Assembly: GCF_003149045.1 (NCBI RefSeq)
Contig: NZ_QGDU01000023.1
Location: 1 to 56,491 of the forward strand
DNA from: Fibrobacter sp. UWR4
Lineage (GTDB): Bacteria; Fibrobacterota; Fibrobacteria; Fibrobacterales; Fibrobacteraceae
Direction of reading: 5' to 3'
DNA: 56,491 bases
Shown: positions 34,855 through 43,992 of the stretch, piece by piece
Layout of the letters: each line of letters begins with the position of its first letter
Numbering within the stretch: position 1 is the first letter of the stretch
Notes under the pieces: model-generated
The model's database searches: none
Told to the model about the DNA's origin: nothing
What the model saw: the letters and a program-made list of their open reading frames with translations, nothing else
Program-made: the position numbers and the translations under genes

Positions 34855-36573
34855 ATGGCAAATAAAACCTTAAGCGGTGCAGAAGTGATCATCGAATGCC
34901 TCAAGCGTGAAGGCATCGACACCATCTTCGGCTATCCTGGTGGATCCGCAATTCCGATGTTTGACGCAATCCTTGATTCCAACATTAAGGTTGTCCTCAC
35001 CCGTCATGAACAGGGTGCAACCCACATGGCTGACGGCTATGCACGTCAGACCGGCAAGGTGGGTGTCGCTCTCGTGACCTCCGGCCCGGGCGCCACCAAT
35101 ACCTTCACTGGTATTTATACTGCTCTTATGGATTCTAGCCCCATCGTCGTGCTGGCCGCACAGACCACCACCCCGAACCTGGGTAAGGACGCTTTCCAGG
35201 AATGCGACACCAGCGGTATGACTTTCGCTGCAGTCAAGCACTCCTACCTGGTGAAGGATCCCAACGACCTTCCTCGCATCATGAAGGAAGCTTTCCACAT
35301 TGCACGCACAGGCCGTCCGGGTCCCGTGCTCATCGACCTCCCGAAGGACGTGACCGCAGGTGCCTGCACCGCTCCGTTCACCGACCAGATGGACCTCCCG
35401 GGCTACAAGATTCCTACCTACGCACCTACCGAAGCTGTGGAAAAGGCAGCTGAATACCTGAAGAAGGCTAAGAAGCCCCTCCTCCTGGTTGGCCACGGCG
35501 CAATGATTTCCGGCGCATCCCGCCAGGTGAAGGAACTGGCCGAAAAGCTCCAGGCTCCGGTGGCTTGCACCTTGCTGGGCCTCGGCACCTTCCCCACCGA
35601 CCACGAACTTTCCCTGGGCATGCTGGGCATGCACGGTACCGTGTACGCCAACAAGGCCGTTCTGGACTGCGACTTGATCCTCTCCATCGGTTCCCGCTGG
35701 GACGACCGTATTACCGGTAAGCTGGAAGTGTTCTGCAAGGACGCTATCAAGATGCACATCGACATCGACCCTGCCGAAGAAGGAAAGGTTCTCCAGCCGG
35801 ATGTGTTCATGTGCGGCGACGCAAAGATGGTTCTTGAACAGCTCCTGCCCCTCGTTGGCAAGTTGGACACCGCCGAATGGATCAAGACCTGCCAGACTTG
35901 GAAGAAGCGCTTCCCGCTGACCTACCCGAAGCAGGGCGGTCTCCGTATGCAGCACATTGTCCAGACTGTCAGCGACCTCACCAAGGGTAACGCCATCGTT
36001 ACGACCGACGTGGGCCAGCATCAGATGTGGGTGGCTCAGTACTTCCATATCAACCATCCTCGTCAGCTCCACTCCAGTGGTGGCGCAGGCACCATGGGCT
36101 TCGGCCTTCCGTCTGCAATCGGTGCCGCATTCGGCAACACTACTGGTTGGCCGGTCTGCAGCTTCAGCGGCGACGGTGGCTTCCAGATGACCGAATTCGA
36201 ACTTGCAACCGCAGCACTCCACAAGTTGCCCATCAAGATCTTCGTTCTTGACAACAAGTACCTGGGCATGGTGCGTCAGTGGCAGGAACTCTTCTACGAT
36301 CACCGCTACAGTAGCGTTGACATGCAGGGCAACCCCGACTTCGTGAAGCTTGCAGAAGCTTACGGCATTCCGGGTCTGCGCATCAAGCGCGCTGCAGACG
36401 CTGAACGCATGATCCAGAAGGCTCTGGACTATAATGATGGTCCTATCGTTATCTGGTGCGAATGCGAAAAGGAAGACAACGTGTTCCCGATGATTCCGGC
36501 AGGTGCTCCGCTCACCTCCATGATTACTGAACAGCCCAAGGCTCAGCTCGAAAAGCCGACCGGATCGACCTAA
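34855..36573 (+). CDS. ilvB: Acetolactate synthase, catalytic subunit
   Basis: A 572-residue ThDP enzyme that makes acetolactate/acetohydroxybutyrate for branched-chain amino acids. Visible motifs are the catalytic glutamate region LTRHEQGATHMADGYAR, GPGATN, FQECDTSGMT, and the ThDP/Mg site GDGGFQMTEFELATA followed by LDNKYLGMVRQWQELFY. Preceded by AAAAGGAAAT. The regulatory subunit gene ilvN follows 21 bases downstream. Confidence 0.97.
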   Translation: MANKTLSGAEVIIECLKREGIDTIFGYPGGSAIPMFDAILDSNIKVVLTRHEQGATHMADGYARQTGKVGVALVTSGPGATNTFTGIYTALMDSSPIVVLAAQTTTPNLGKDAFQECDTSGMTFAAVKHSYLVKDPNDLPRIMKEAFHIARTGRPGPVLIDLPKDVTAGACTAPFTDQMDLPGYKIPTYAPTEAVEKAAEYLKKAKKPLLLVGHGAMISGASRQVKELAEKLQAPVACTLLGLGTFPTDHELSLGMLGMHGTVYANKAVLDCDLILSIGSRWDDRITGKLEVFCKDAIKMHIDIDPAEEGKVLQPDVFMCGDAKMVLEQLLPLVGKLDTAEWIKTCQTWKKRFPLTYPKQGGLRMQHIVQTVSDLTKGNAIVTTDVGQHQMWVAQYFHINHPRQLHSSGGAGTMGFGLPSAIGAAFGNTTGWPVCSFSGDGGFQMTEFELATAALHKLPIKIFVLDNKYLGMVRQWQELFYDHRYSSVDMQGNPDFVKLAEAYGIPGLRIKRAADAERMIQKALDYNDGPIVIWCECEKEDNVFPMIPAGAPLTSMITEQPKAQLEKPTGST

Positions 36574-36594
36574 TCGCGGAAAGGAGATTTAAAA

Positions 36595-37089
36595 ATGATT
36601 TCTACAGCTCATTCTATTAGCTTGTTAGTTGCAAACCGCCCGGGCGTGCTCGTTCGCATCGCTCTGGTGTTCTCCCGCCGTGGTTACAACATCGACTCTC
36701 TGGTCGTGTCCCCCACGCTGGATCCCAATTTCAGCCGCATGAACATTGTGGCTCATGGTAACCCGGAAATCTTGATGCAGATCATCAAGCAGTTGGAAAA
36801 GCTGGTTGACGTCGTGCAAGCCAAGGACCATACCAACATGAACGTGGTGGAAAAGGAACTTGCCTTGATCAAGGTTCGTTGCGCTCCGGAACAGCGTACC
36901 GAAATCCTGCAGCTCTGCGACCACTTCAAGGCTGTTACCGTTGACATGACCGAAAACTCCATGATCATCCAGATTACCGGAAACACCGATAAGATCGATG
37001 CCATGAAGAGCCTGTGCCAGAAGTTCGAAATTGTCGAATACATCCGCACCGGTAAGGTCATCATGCTCCGCGGTGAAGATAAGACCTAG
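36595..37089 (+). CDS. ilvN: Acetolactate synthase, regulatory subunit
   Basis: A 164-residue small subunit. The N-terminal ACT domain (HSISLLVANRPGVLVRIALV to about residue 78) binds the feedback inhibitor valine, and the C-terminal half (from about 85) matches the ALS_ss_C domain. It is preceded by AAAGGAG and followed by a terminator. Confidence 0.95.
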   Translation: MISTAHSISLLVANRPGVLVRIALVFSRRGYNIDSLVVSPTLDPNFSRMNIVAHGNPEILMQIIKQLEKLVDVVQAKDHTNMNVVEKELALIKVRCAPEQRTEILQLCDHFKAVTVDMTENSMIIQITGNTDKIDAMKSLCQKFEIVEYIRTGKVIMLRGEDKT

Positions 37090-37108
37090 TCTTATTTTCT
37101 AGACCAAT

Positions 37109-37141
37109 AAAAAGTCCTCGGTGATGAACCGAGGGCTTTTT
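37109..37141 (+). terminator. Terminator of ilvBN
   Basis: AAGTCCTCGG pairs with CCGAGGGCTT around TGATGAA, with A and T runs on either side. Confidence 0.85.
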
Positions 37142-37219
37142 CTTACATTCGACAGATTGCCGAACAGTAGCGGCTTAAGTAATTACGAGTTACGAGACCG
37201 CTATGGATTCTTCACACCT

Positions 37220-37267
37220 GCGGTGTTCAGAATGACGTGATAGAGCGGTGTTCAGAATGACGTGATA
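37220..37267. repeat. Two direct repeats of 23 bp
   Basis: GCGGTGTTCAGAATGACGTG plus ATA occurs at 37220-37242 and 37245-37267, period 25. The core TTCAGAATGACG resembles the GTCATTCTGAAC-type interspersed repeat common in bacterial intergenic DNA. Confidence 0.7.
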
Positions 37268-37293
37268 ATGACGGTTTCTGAACGACAACAAAG

Positions 37294-37710
37294 TCAAAAG
37301 CCTAGCACAGCTTCGGAGATTTCATTAGCTTCGTCGGAGCCGTCGTCCGCCCAGTCGGAGATGAATTCACCCCAGCCATCGCTAGTGCCACAGCCGACGC
37401 CCACATCAAAGCTGGACCACTTGAGGGCTCCAAATACATGCTCAAAACGTTCCATCAGGTCGCCAAAGAAATCTTCCGGGAATTCATCTTCCTCCACCAT
37501 GATGCTTCCATCCATAGCAAGCAATTCCCCTTCGGGAAGTTCCTCGAAACGGCATTCGTATTCGTCCATCATGACATCGTCGACGGAGTACCAGTCCCCG
37601 CAATCTTCGCTGGGAAGTTCCGCTTCGGGAAACTGTTCCATAATGGCATCATACAGTTCAGCCAGCTGGCTGCTGACACCCACAAAACGGACAAGAACTC
37701 TGTAGCTCAT
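37294..37710 (-). CDS. Acidic protein of unknown function
   Basis: A 138-residue cytosolic protein, very rich in Asp and Glu, with one beta-like N-terminal segment (MSYRVLVRFVGVSSQLAELY) and several cysteines (EDCGDW, CRFEEL, VGCGTS). A good ribosome-binding site (AAGGAG) precedes the ATG. No family is recognised. It is isolated between ilvN and the MetX-MetW gene. Confidence 0.55.
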   Translation of the reverse strand: MSYRVLVRFVGVSSQLAELYDAIMEQFPEAELPSEDCGDWYSVDDVMMDEYECRFEELPEGELLAMDGSIMVEEDEFPEDFFGDLMERFEHVFGALKWSSFDVGVGCGTSDGWGEFISDWADDGSDEANEISEAVLGF

Positions 37711-37918
37711 GAAGACTCCTTATATGAACGAGTTAACATTACGTTCCTAATCACAAATATAAATACGGAAAGACGAAACGAGCCAACATCGTCATAAATC
37801 GGGTATATTGCGGGCAATAGTTTTTGCTTATTATAGCCCCATTCTATTTCAAATTACTAGCTCTTGAATCCCGCAGATTATAATAGATCAAGGAACAACT
37901 TTCTATATTTGCAGCCGT

Positions 37919-39712
37919 ATGAGTGAATTTTTGTTGAAGAATAGTATCGGTCCCGTAGTTCCCCAGACCTTCGTGAAGGATTATGGCGAACAGGGTTTCA
38001 TGCTGGAAAATGGAAAGACTTTGCCGGCGCTGGAAATCCGATACGAGACTTACGGTAAGCTGAACGCGGAAAGAAACAATACGGTCTGGGTCACATCCCC
38101 CCTGACCGCAGACGCCCATGTGGCAGGATATTACACCCCGGAAGACAAGAAACCCGGTTGGTGGGACGCCCTCATTGGCCCGGGCAAGCCGGTGGATACG
38201 GACCGTTTTTTCGTGGTCTGCAGCAACATCCTGGGTGGTTGTAAGGGTTCTACGGGCCCCGCAAGCATCAACCCGCGCACAGGCAAGCCCTACGGCAGCA
38301 CCTTCCCCACCATTACCATCGGGGACATGGTCCACGCCCAGAAGGAACTGGCCGATTATCTTGGAATCAAGGACATTTACTGCGTCATTGGCGGTTCCAT
38401 GGGCGGTTTCCAGGCCATGAAGTGGGCCATCTACTATCCGGAACAGGTAAAACGTTGCGTCCTCATTGCAACGTCCCCCCGCTTTAGCAGCCAGGCCCTG
38501 GGCTTTGAAATTGTGGCCCGTGACGTCATTACCCAGGACCCCAACTACAACAACGGCGACTACTACGAAACCGCTCATCCGGACGTAGGTCTTTCCAATG
38601 CACGTAAGCTGGCCCATATCACCTACCTCAGCGCCGTGGGCATGGAGAAGAAGTTCAAGCGCGCCCAGGATCACGAGCACAGGAACCACGCCATTACCTA
38701 CAGCACCCCGTTCGACCTGGATTTGCCCCTGGAAAGCTACCTGCGTTATCAGGGCGCCAAGTTCGTGGACCGTTTTGACGCCAACAGTTACCTGCACATT
38801 GCACACGCCACCGACTGCTTCGACCTGGAAACTGAATACGGTTCCCTTGAAAACGCCTTCAAGGACGTGAAGGCTGAAGTACTGAACGTGAACCTTTCTA
38901 CGGACTGGCTCTTCCCGCCCCACGAGTCCCGTCGCATTACCAGCGCTCTCCTGAATTCAGGCAAGGTGGTGACAAGCCTTGAACTGGACACCCTGTTCGG
39001 CCACGACGGTTTCCTTATTGAAGACGAAGACCTGGGCAAGGCTGTAGGCCGTTTCCTGGACAGCAAGTATGGCGCACTGACCGGCAAGCAGACCATTCCC
39101 GTGTTCCACGACCAGCAGGACTTTGAACTGCTCGGCTCCATGGTTACCGATGGCGCCAAGGTCCTGGATCTTGGTTGCGGCAGCGGCGACCTGATCGACT
39201 ATCTCCGTCGCACCAAGAACGCAACCGGCCTCGGCATCGAAAAGCGCATGAAGGACATCATGGACTGTCTGGAAAACGACGTGCCCGTGGTGCAGCGTGA
39301 CCTGGATGAGCGCGGCATTTCCGACATCAAGGACGACAGTTACGACTACGCCATCATTAACCGTACCATCCAGGAAATTCGCGATCCGGTGGCATTGTTG
39401 AACGAAATTCTCCGTGTGGCAAAACGCGTTATCGTGACCTTCCCCAATTTCGGGCACTGGTCCGCCCGTGGTTCCCTCATGCTTCATGGCCGTATGCCTA
39501 AGTCCAAGGAGCTTCCCTACGAATGGTACAACACGCCGAACATCCGCCTGTTGACCGTGAAGGACTTCTACACCCTGTGCGAAAAGGAAGGCCTGAAGAT
39601 CGAAAAGATGGCTTTCCAGAACGAACAGCTGATGAGCAAGATCCTTACCGCTCTGGGCCAGAAGAACTTCGGCGCAGAACATGTGATTGCGATGGTCTCT
39701 AAAAAGGTTTAA
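37919..39712 (+). CDS. metX: MetX-MetW fusion: homoserine O-acetyltransferase plus methionine-biosynthesis MetW domain
   Basis: A 597-residue protein. Residues 1-385 are MetX of the alpha/beta-hydrolase fold, with catalytic S160 (GGSMGGFQ), D329 (STDWLFPP) and H362 (GHDGFL); it acylates homoserine for methionine synthesis. Residues 395-597 are a MetW class I methyltransferase-like domain with VLDLGCGSGDLIDYL at 415-429 and TFPNFGHWSARG. MetX and MetW are usually separate adjacent genes, and MetW supports MetX activity; here they form one chain. The acyl donor (acetyl or succinyl) cannot be told by reading. YicC follows four bases downstream. Confidence 0.93.
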   Translation: MSEFLLKNSIGPVVPQTFVKDYGEQGFMLENGKTLPALEIRYETYGKLNAERNNTVWVTSPLTADAHVAGYYTPEDKKPGWWDALIGPGKPVDTDRFFVVCSNILGGCKGSTGPASINPRTGKPYGSTFPTITIGDMVHAQKELADYLGIKDIYCVIGGSMGGFQAMKWAIYYPEQVKRCVLIATSPRFSSQALGFEIVARDVITQDPNYNNGDYYETAHPDVGLSNARKLAHITYLSAVGMEKKFKRAQDHEHRNHAITYSTPFDLDLPLESYLRYQGAKFVDRFDANSYLHIAHATDCFDLETEYGSLENAFKDVKAEVLNVNLSTDWLFPPHESRRITSALLNSGKVVTSLELDTLFGHDGFLIEDEDLGKAVGRFLDSKYGALTGKQTIPVFHDQQDFELLGSMVTDGAKVLDLGCGSGDLIDYLRRTKNATGLGIEKRMKDIMDCLENDVPVVQRDLDERGISDIKDDSYDYAIINRTIQEIRDPVALLNEILRVAKRVIVTFPNFGHWSARGSLMLHGRMPKSKELPYEWYNTPNIRLLTVKDFYTLCEKEGLKIEKMAFQNEQLMSKILTALGQKNFGAEHVIAMVSKKV

Positions 39713-39716
39713 TACA

Positions 39717-40607
39717 ATGGCAAACAATCCTATTCTTTCCATGACTGGCTTTGGCAAGAGTGAATCCATGTTCCAAGGCACTCCTTGCGTGATCGAAGTC
39801 CGTAGCGTCAACAACCGTTTTCTGGACATCAGCTGCAAGCTGCCGAAGAACCTCGCCTATCTCGAAAATTCCTTCAAGAACCAGATCAAGGAAAAGCTGG
39901 TTCGCGGTTCCGTAATTTTCAGCGTCACTCTGGGCGCAGGCACAAGCGGCAACGTTCCCGTATCCTACAACGAACAGGCTATCGCAAAGTTTGTGGAAAT
40001 TACAAAGACAATGCAGGCCAAGTTTGGCATCGCAGGCGACATTAAGTTGGAAAACATCTTGACTCTTCCCGAAGTCCTGCAGTTTACCGATAGCGGAGCT
40101 GACGCAGAAGCTTTGGAAAAACATTTGGCAGACGAGCTGAATAAGGCATTGGATAAAGTAACAGAAATGCGCGCAAAGGAAGGAGCAAACCTGGTTGTTG
40201 ACCTGACCAATCGCGTGAACCACCTGAACTCAGTCCTTGAAAGGATTGAAGTTCTGGACCCGAAACGCATTGACAACTGGAAGACAAAGTTCCGCGATCG
40301 CATCAATGTCCTGTTGAAGGATTCCGAAATTGACGAAGTCCGCCTGCTGCAGGAAGCATGCATCATGGCCGACAAGTTGGACATCAAGGAAGAAATCACC
40401 CGATTCAAGAGCCACAACAAGCTGTTCCTCAACGCCCTGAAGGAAGGCGGCGCACAGGGCAAGAACCTGAGTTTTATCCTTCAGGAAATGGGACGTGAAG
40501 CAAATACATTAGGAACAAAGTGTCAGGATGCAGACATCGCCGCTTTGGCCATTGAGTTGAAGAACGAAGTGGAATGCATCCGCGAACAGAGCCTTAACAT
40601 CGCTTAA
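39717..40607 (+). CDS. yicC: YicC/YloC family endoribonuclease-type protein
   Basis: A 296-residue protein with the YicC N-terminal domain (LSMTGFGKSESMFQGTPCVI) and the C-terminal DUF1732 domain ending with GKNLSFILQEMGREANTLG and a terminal EQSLNIA. Family members have RNase activity in E. coli and B. subtilis. The ATG at 39717 is preferred to the in-frame 39687 because the latter lies inside the upstream gene. Confidence 0.92.
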   Translation: MANNPILSMTGFGKSESMFQGTPCVIEVRSVNNRFLDISCKLPKNLAYLENSFKNQIKEKLVRGSVIFSVTLGAGTSGNVPVSYNEQAIAKFVEITKTMQAKFGIAGDIKLENILTLPEVLQFTDSGADAEALEKHLADELNKALDKVTEMRAKEGANLVVDLTNRVNHLNSVLERIEVLDPKRIDNWKTKFRDRINVLLKDSEIDEVRLLQEACIMADKLDIKEEITRFKSHNKLFLNALKEGGAQGKNLSFILQEMGREANTLGTKCQDADIAALAIELKNEVECIREQSLNIA

Positions 40608-40699
40608 CGCCTTTCAAAAAGTGATGCAGAGCACATTTTGATACAGCCGATACGTTTTTTTTCTTGTTTTTACAAAAAATTACGTATTTTGCCCTCCAC

Positions 40700-40826
40700 A
40701 AAAATAAAAACTCTTATTAAGTTTAGGACATCAAGGAACAAGGTTCCTGTCACTCTGAAAAAGAGTTTGTGTAGAGCCTCCTAACCCCCCTGGGTCGGAT
40801 TCCGCAAGGAGTCCGACCCTTTTTTA
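40700..40826 (+). ncRNA. Candidate small RNA with C-rich single-stranded region
   Basis: Between yicC and the alcohol dehydrogenase there is a compact, gene-free block. AAACTC (about 40706) pairs with GAGTTT (about 40762), enclosing a small GGAAC-AA-GGTTCC hairpin. An unpaired CCTCCTAACCCCCCT follows, then a strong 12-bp terminator stem (40792-40819) and T run. CCTCC is complementary to Shine-Dalgarno sites, a feature of many trans-acting RNAs. No known RNA family was recognised, and the 5' end is only a guess. The rest of 40608-40962 is AT-rich and holds no gene. Confidence 0.4.
40792..40825 (+). terminator. Strong intrinsic terminator in the yicC-adh gap
   Basis: GGGTCGGATTCC-GCAA-GGAGTCCGACCC, 12 bp with one wobble, followed by TTTTTT. 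Confidence 0.9.
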
Positions 40827-40962
40827 TTTATACTGCTGGCCCGAACAGTCCGTATTTAAGACAAACTCGGGTTACCCTTGTATACGGAAACCAGATGAAT
40901 TTAATTAGTTTCGGATCATATTTCATATATCTTTACACAAGAAAAACTTAACAGAGGAATAT

Positions 40963-42135
40963 ATGGAAAACTTTAACTTCTACAGCCCCACAGAATTCGT
41001 ATTTGGTAAGGACCGCGAAAATGAATGCGGTGCTTTGGTCAAGAAGTATGGTGGTACCAAGGTTCTTGTTCATTTCGGTGGTGGTTCCGCTGTAAAGTCC
41101 GGTCTGATTGGTCGCGTTTTAGCATCCCTGGATGCTGCAGGAATTCCTCATGTGGAACTGGGCGGAGTTCATCCCAATCCCATTGATACTAAGGTTTACG
41201 AAGGCATTGAACTTTGCCGTAAGGAAGGCGTTGATTTCATTCTCGCTGTAGGCGGCGGTTCTTCCATCGATAGCGCCAAGGCCATTGCTATGGGCGTTCC
41301 CTACGAAGGTGACTTCTGGGATTTCTATAGCGGCAAGGCTCCGGCTGCAGCCCTCCCAGTGGCAACAGTCTTGACCATCGCCGCCGCTGGTTCCGAAGGT
41401 TCCGGCGATTCCGTCATTACCAAGGTGGACGGCATGCTGAAGCGTGGCGCAGGCAGCGACCTCATTCGCCCCCGCTTCTCCATCTTGAATCCGGCACTCA
41501 CTTGCACCTTGCCGGCTTACCAGACTGCCTGCGGCATTACCGACATTATGGCTCACGTCTTTGAACGCTACTTCACCAACACCACCGAAGTGGAAATCAC
41601 AGACCGCCTCTGCGAAGCCGTCTTGATGACCATGGTGAAGGAAGCTCCCCGTGTGATCGCTGACCCCAACAATTACGAAGCCCGCGCCAACATCATGTGG
41701 GCAGGCATGGTAGCTCACAACAACGTTTGCGGTGTAGGCCGCGGCCAGGACTGGAACAGTCACGCTATCGAGCACGAACTCTCCGCCATGTACGACTGCG
41801 CCCACGGCGCAGGTCTTGCTGTGATTATGCCGTCCTGGATGGAATACGTGGTGGACCATAACCCCATGCGCTTTGCCCAGATGGCTACCCGCGTATTCGG
41901 CTGCGCCATGAACTTCGAAAACCCGAAGGCAACGGCTCTCGCAGGAATCAAGGCCTTCCGCAGTTTCCTCAAGAGCATCGGCATGCCTATCAACTTTGCT
42001 GAACTGGGCGCCAAGGAAGAAGACATTCCGGCCATGGTTGAAAAGCTGAATCCGGGTGACGGTTGGGGCTTCCAGCCGTTGAAGGCTGCCGACGTTACTG
42101 CCATCTACAAGATTGCTGTAAAGGCAACTGTTTAA
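40963..42135 (+). CDS. Iron-containing alcohol dehydrogenase (BDH-like)
   Basis: A 390-residue group III alcohol dehydrogenase, likely an NAD(P)H-dependent aldehyde/butanol-type enzyme of fermentation. The nucleotide loop GGGSSIDSAKAIA (about 96-108) is intact, as are metal ligands in GITDIMAHVFERY, NSHAIEHELSA and DCAHGAGLAV. It is preceded by AGAGGAAT. Substrate cannot be deduced. Inverted repeats follow it. Confidence 0.9.
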   Translation: MENFNFYSPTEFVFGKDRENECGALVKKYGGTKVLVHFGGGSAVKSGLIGRVLASLDAAGIPHVELGGVHPNPIDTKVYEGIELCRKEGVDFILAVGGGSSIDSAKAIAMGVPYEGDFWDFYSGKAPAAALPVATVLTIAAAGSEGSGDSVITKVDGMLKRGAGSDLIRPRFSILNPALTCTLPAYQTACGITDIMAHVFERYFTNTTEVEITDRLCEAVLMTMVKEAPRVIADPNNYEARANIMWAGMVAHNNVCGVGRGQDWNSHAIEHELSAMYDCAHGAGLAVIMPSWMEYVVDHNPMRFAQMATRVFGCAMNFENPKATALAGIKAFRSFLKSIGMPINFAELGAKEEDIPAMVEKLNPGDGWGFQPLKAADVTAIYKIAVKATV

Positions 42136-42141
42136 CGTAGT

Positions 42142-42212
42142 AGACAGTAGGAAGTAGACAGGATTATTCTGTTGAAAGTTGACTTCCTACTTCCTACTTC
42201 TAACTTCCTACT
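42142..42212. repeat. Inverted and direct TAGGAAGTAG repeats after the alcohol dehydrogenase gene
   Basis: GTAGGAAGTAGACAG on one side faces CTTCCTACTTCCTACTTC on the other, with short direct repetition inside each arm. It could act as a hairpin terminator or belong to a dispersed intergenic repeat. Confidence 0.6.
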
Positions 42213-42217
42213 AAATT

Positions 42218-43267
42218 ATGCGTGCACTTTTTATCGGTGGAACTGGAACTATCAGCATGGCCATCACCCGCTTGGCAGTGGAACGTGGCTGGGAAATTTA
42301 TTTACTGAACCGTGGCAATAGGGCTGATTTGCCTTGTGCGACACTGGCCGACGGGCCTCAAAAGGGTACGCCTGCAGTAAAGCAGATTGTGGCGGACATC
42401 TACGACGAAGCGGATGTGGCAACGAAGATTGCGGACTTGCAGTTTGATGTGGTCTGCGACTTTATCGCCTTCCATTACAGCGCCCTGGAGCGTGACTACC
42501 GCCTGTTCAAGAACAAGACGAAACAGTTCATGTACATCAGTTCCGCCAGCGCCTACCAGAAACCTCTTTCGGATTACCGCATTACCGAAGGCACCCCGCT
42601 TTCCAATCCTTATTGGGAATACTCCCGGAATAAAATCGCCGGCGAGGAATATCTCATGAAGATGTATCGGGAGGAAGGCTTCCCCATCACCATCGTGCGC
42701 CCCAGTCATACTTACGACGAACGCAAAATTCCTCTGGGCGTTCACGGCAAGAAAGGGAGCTGGCAGGTGGCCAAGCGCATGCTTGAAGGCAAGTCTGTTA
42801 TCATTCACGGTGACGGCACCAGCCTCTGGACCATGACCCACAACTCTGATTTTGCCAAGGGCTTTGTAGGCCTCATGGGCAACGTCCATGCCATTGGTGA
42901 ATCCTTCCAGATTACCAGCGACGAAACGGTGACCTGGAATCAGGTGTACAAGGCAATCGCCGACGTGCTAGGTGTTGAACTCCGCGCATGCCATGTGGCT
43001 TCTGAATTTTTGGCCGCAGTCGGTGATAAGCACGGATTTGACTTTACCGGAAGTTTAATTGGGGACAAGGCCAATTCTGTGGTGTTCGAAAACACCAAAC
43101 TGAAGAAGGCAGTGCCTGAATTCTGTGCAACCACTCGCTTTGACCAGGGCATACGCAAGACTATTGAGAACGTCCTAGCCCATCCGGAATTGCAGGAAGA
43201 CGATCCTGAATTCGACGAATGGTGCGACAAGGTCATTGCTGCGCTGGAAAATGCGAAGAAGATTTGA
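42218..43267 (+). CDS. NAD-dependent epimerase/dehydratase-type SDR protein
   Basis: A 349-residue extended short-chain dehydrogenase-like protein. The Rossmann motif is FIGGTGTISMAI at residues 5-16, a variant of GxxGxxG. The catalytic Tyr/Lys pair is not in the standard YxxxK form (EYSRNKIAGEEYL is the nearest segment). SSASAYQK and VRPSHTYDER match the SDR core. Such atypical forms occur in chloroplast CSP41-like and nucleotide-sugar proteins; the substrate is unknown. Confidence 0.8.
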   Translation: MRALFIGGTGTISMAITRLAVERGWEIYLLNRGNRADLPCATLADGPQKGTPAVKQIVADIYDEADVATKIADLQFDVVCDFIAFHYSALERDYRLFKNKTKQFMYISSASAYQKPLSDYRITEGTPLSNPYWEYSRNKIAGEEYLMKMYREEGFPITIVRPSHTYDERKIPLGVHGKKGSWQVAKRMLEGKSVIIHGDGTSLWTMTHNSDFAKGFVGLMGNVHAIGESFQITSDETVTWNQVYKAIADVLGVELRACHVASEFLAAVGDKHGFDFTGSLIGDKANSVVFENTKLKKAVPEFCATTRFDQGIRKTIENVLAHPELQEDDPEFDEWCDKVIAALENAKKI

Positions 43268-43348
43268 CAAAACGTGGGGAGAGGAACGATATAAAAAGTG
43301 TAGTAGATTGAAATAGTTTACTATATTTGTGTTACCTCAAGTAGAACA

Positions 43349-43440
43349 GGGGTGCTTTGACCTTTCAGGGCTAGCACCGCGGTTCGGTCATGAAAATGAG
43401 CTAGCTCATTTTCGCGACACTCACCTGGGGGTGCTTTGAC
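43349..43440. repeat. Two elements starting with the tmRNA-like motif GGGGTGCTTTGAC
   Basis: GGGGTGCTTTGAC occurs at 43349-43361 and again at 43428-43440 (preceded by another G). It resembles the tmRNA 5' end GGGGGTGCTCTGG at 43557. The first element contains a perfect 22-bp palindrome (43392-43413) and ends at ACTCACC (43418-43424). Confidence 0.7.
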
Positions 43441-43472
43441 GCCTACGGCGTCCGCTGCTTCGGCTCGGATAT

Positions 43473-43494
43473 GCAGAAACATAAATGTTTCTGC
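43473..43494. repeat. Perfect 10-bp inverted repeat upstream of tmRNA copy 1
   Basis: GCAGAAACAT, two bases, ATGTTTCTGC. It belongs to the second GGGGTGCT element, which ends near ACTCGCCTCGCAC (43500-43512). A further hairpin GGTTTC-TTC-GAAACC follows at 43519-43533. Confidence 0.75.
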
Positions 43495-43556
43495 GCATCA
43501 CTCGCCTCGCACGCTTTTGGTTTCTTCGAAACCAGAGAAAGCAAATAAATAAACGC

Positions 43557-43913
43557 GGGGGTGCTCTGGTTTCGACAGGGTTACTGAAGTGTTAGTTGCA
43601 AGCCGGGGTCTCAGACGAGGGCACCCGTTAAAAAGTCTGAAAAAAAATAAGTGCTGAAGAAAACTACGCACTCGCAGCCTAATTAGCGGCTACGCCGGGC
43701 CTCGACTCACTCCCATTGGGTAGTACGTCCGGACGCAATATGGGATAGGGAAATGTAATGCCTGGGTGCAGGTCCCGAGATTCACTAGGCTGGTCAAAGT
43801 CTGCGCCGACCTTCTTGGGCGTGGATCAGACGAGATCTTAAATACGAAGGGAAAGCTTGTAGGAATGGACAGGGATGTGATCTTGGACAGGGGTTCGACT
43901 CCCCTCACCTCCA
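43557..43913 (+). ncRNA. ssrA: tmRNA (ssrA), intact copy 1
   Basis: A complete one-piece tmRNA for rescue of stalled ribosomes. The 5' end GGGGGTG pairs with CACCTCC (43906-43912) as the acceptor stem, with discriminator A at 43913; CCA is not encoded. The D-loop region reads CTCTGGTTTCGAC. The T-arm is AGGGG-TTCGACT-CCCCT. The tag frame resumes at GCT 43653 and encodes AEENYALAA, then TAA (43680-43682). A terminator follows. It lies among repeated elements and is followed by two partial-homology copies. Confidence 0.93.
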
Positions 43914-43916
43914 CTG

Positions 43917-43951
43917 AAAAAAAGCTCCGCAATCACAGCGGGGCTTTTTTT
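43917..43951 (+). terminator. Terminator of tmRNA copy 1
   Basis: AAGCTCCGC-AATCACA-GCGGGGCTT followed by a T run. Confidence 0.85.
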
Positions 43952-43992
43952 GTGTTCTTGAGCCTGGTCTTGCTCAGTCTCCGCAAACCCAA

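Noticed and set aside
34870-36303. A 477-codon open frame antisense to ilvB
   Set aside because: Shadow of the conserved acetolactate synthase gene; no motif.
37844-38923. A 359-codon open frame antisense to the metX part
   Set aside because: Shadow of a conserved enzyme.
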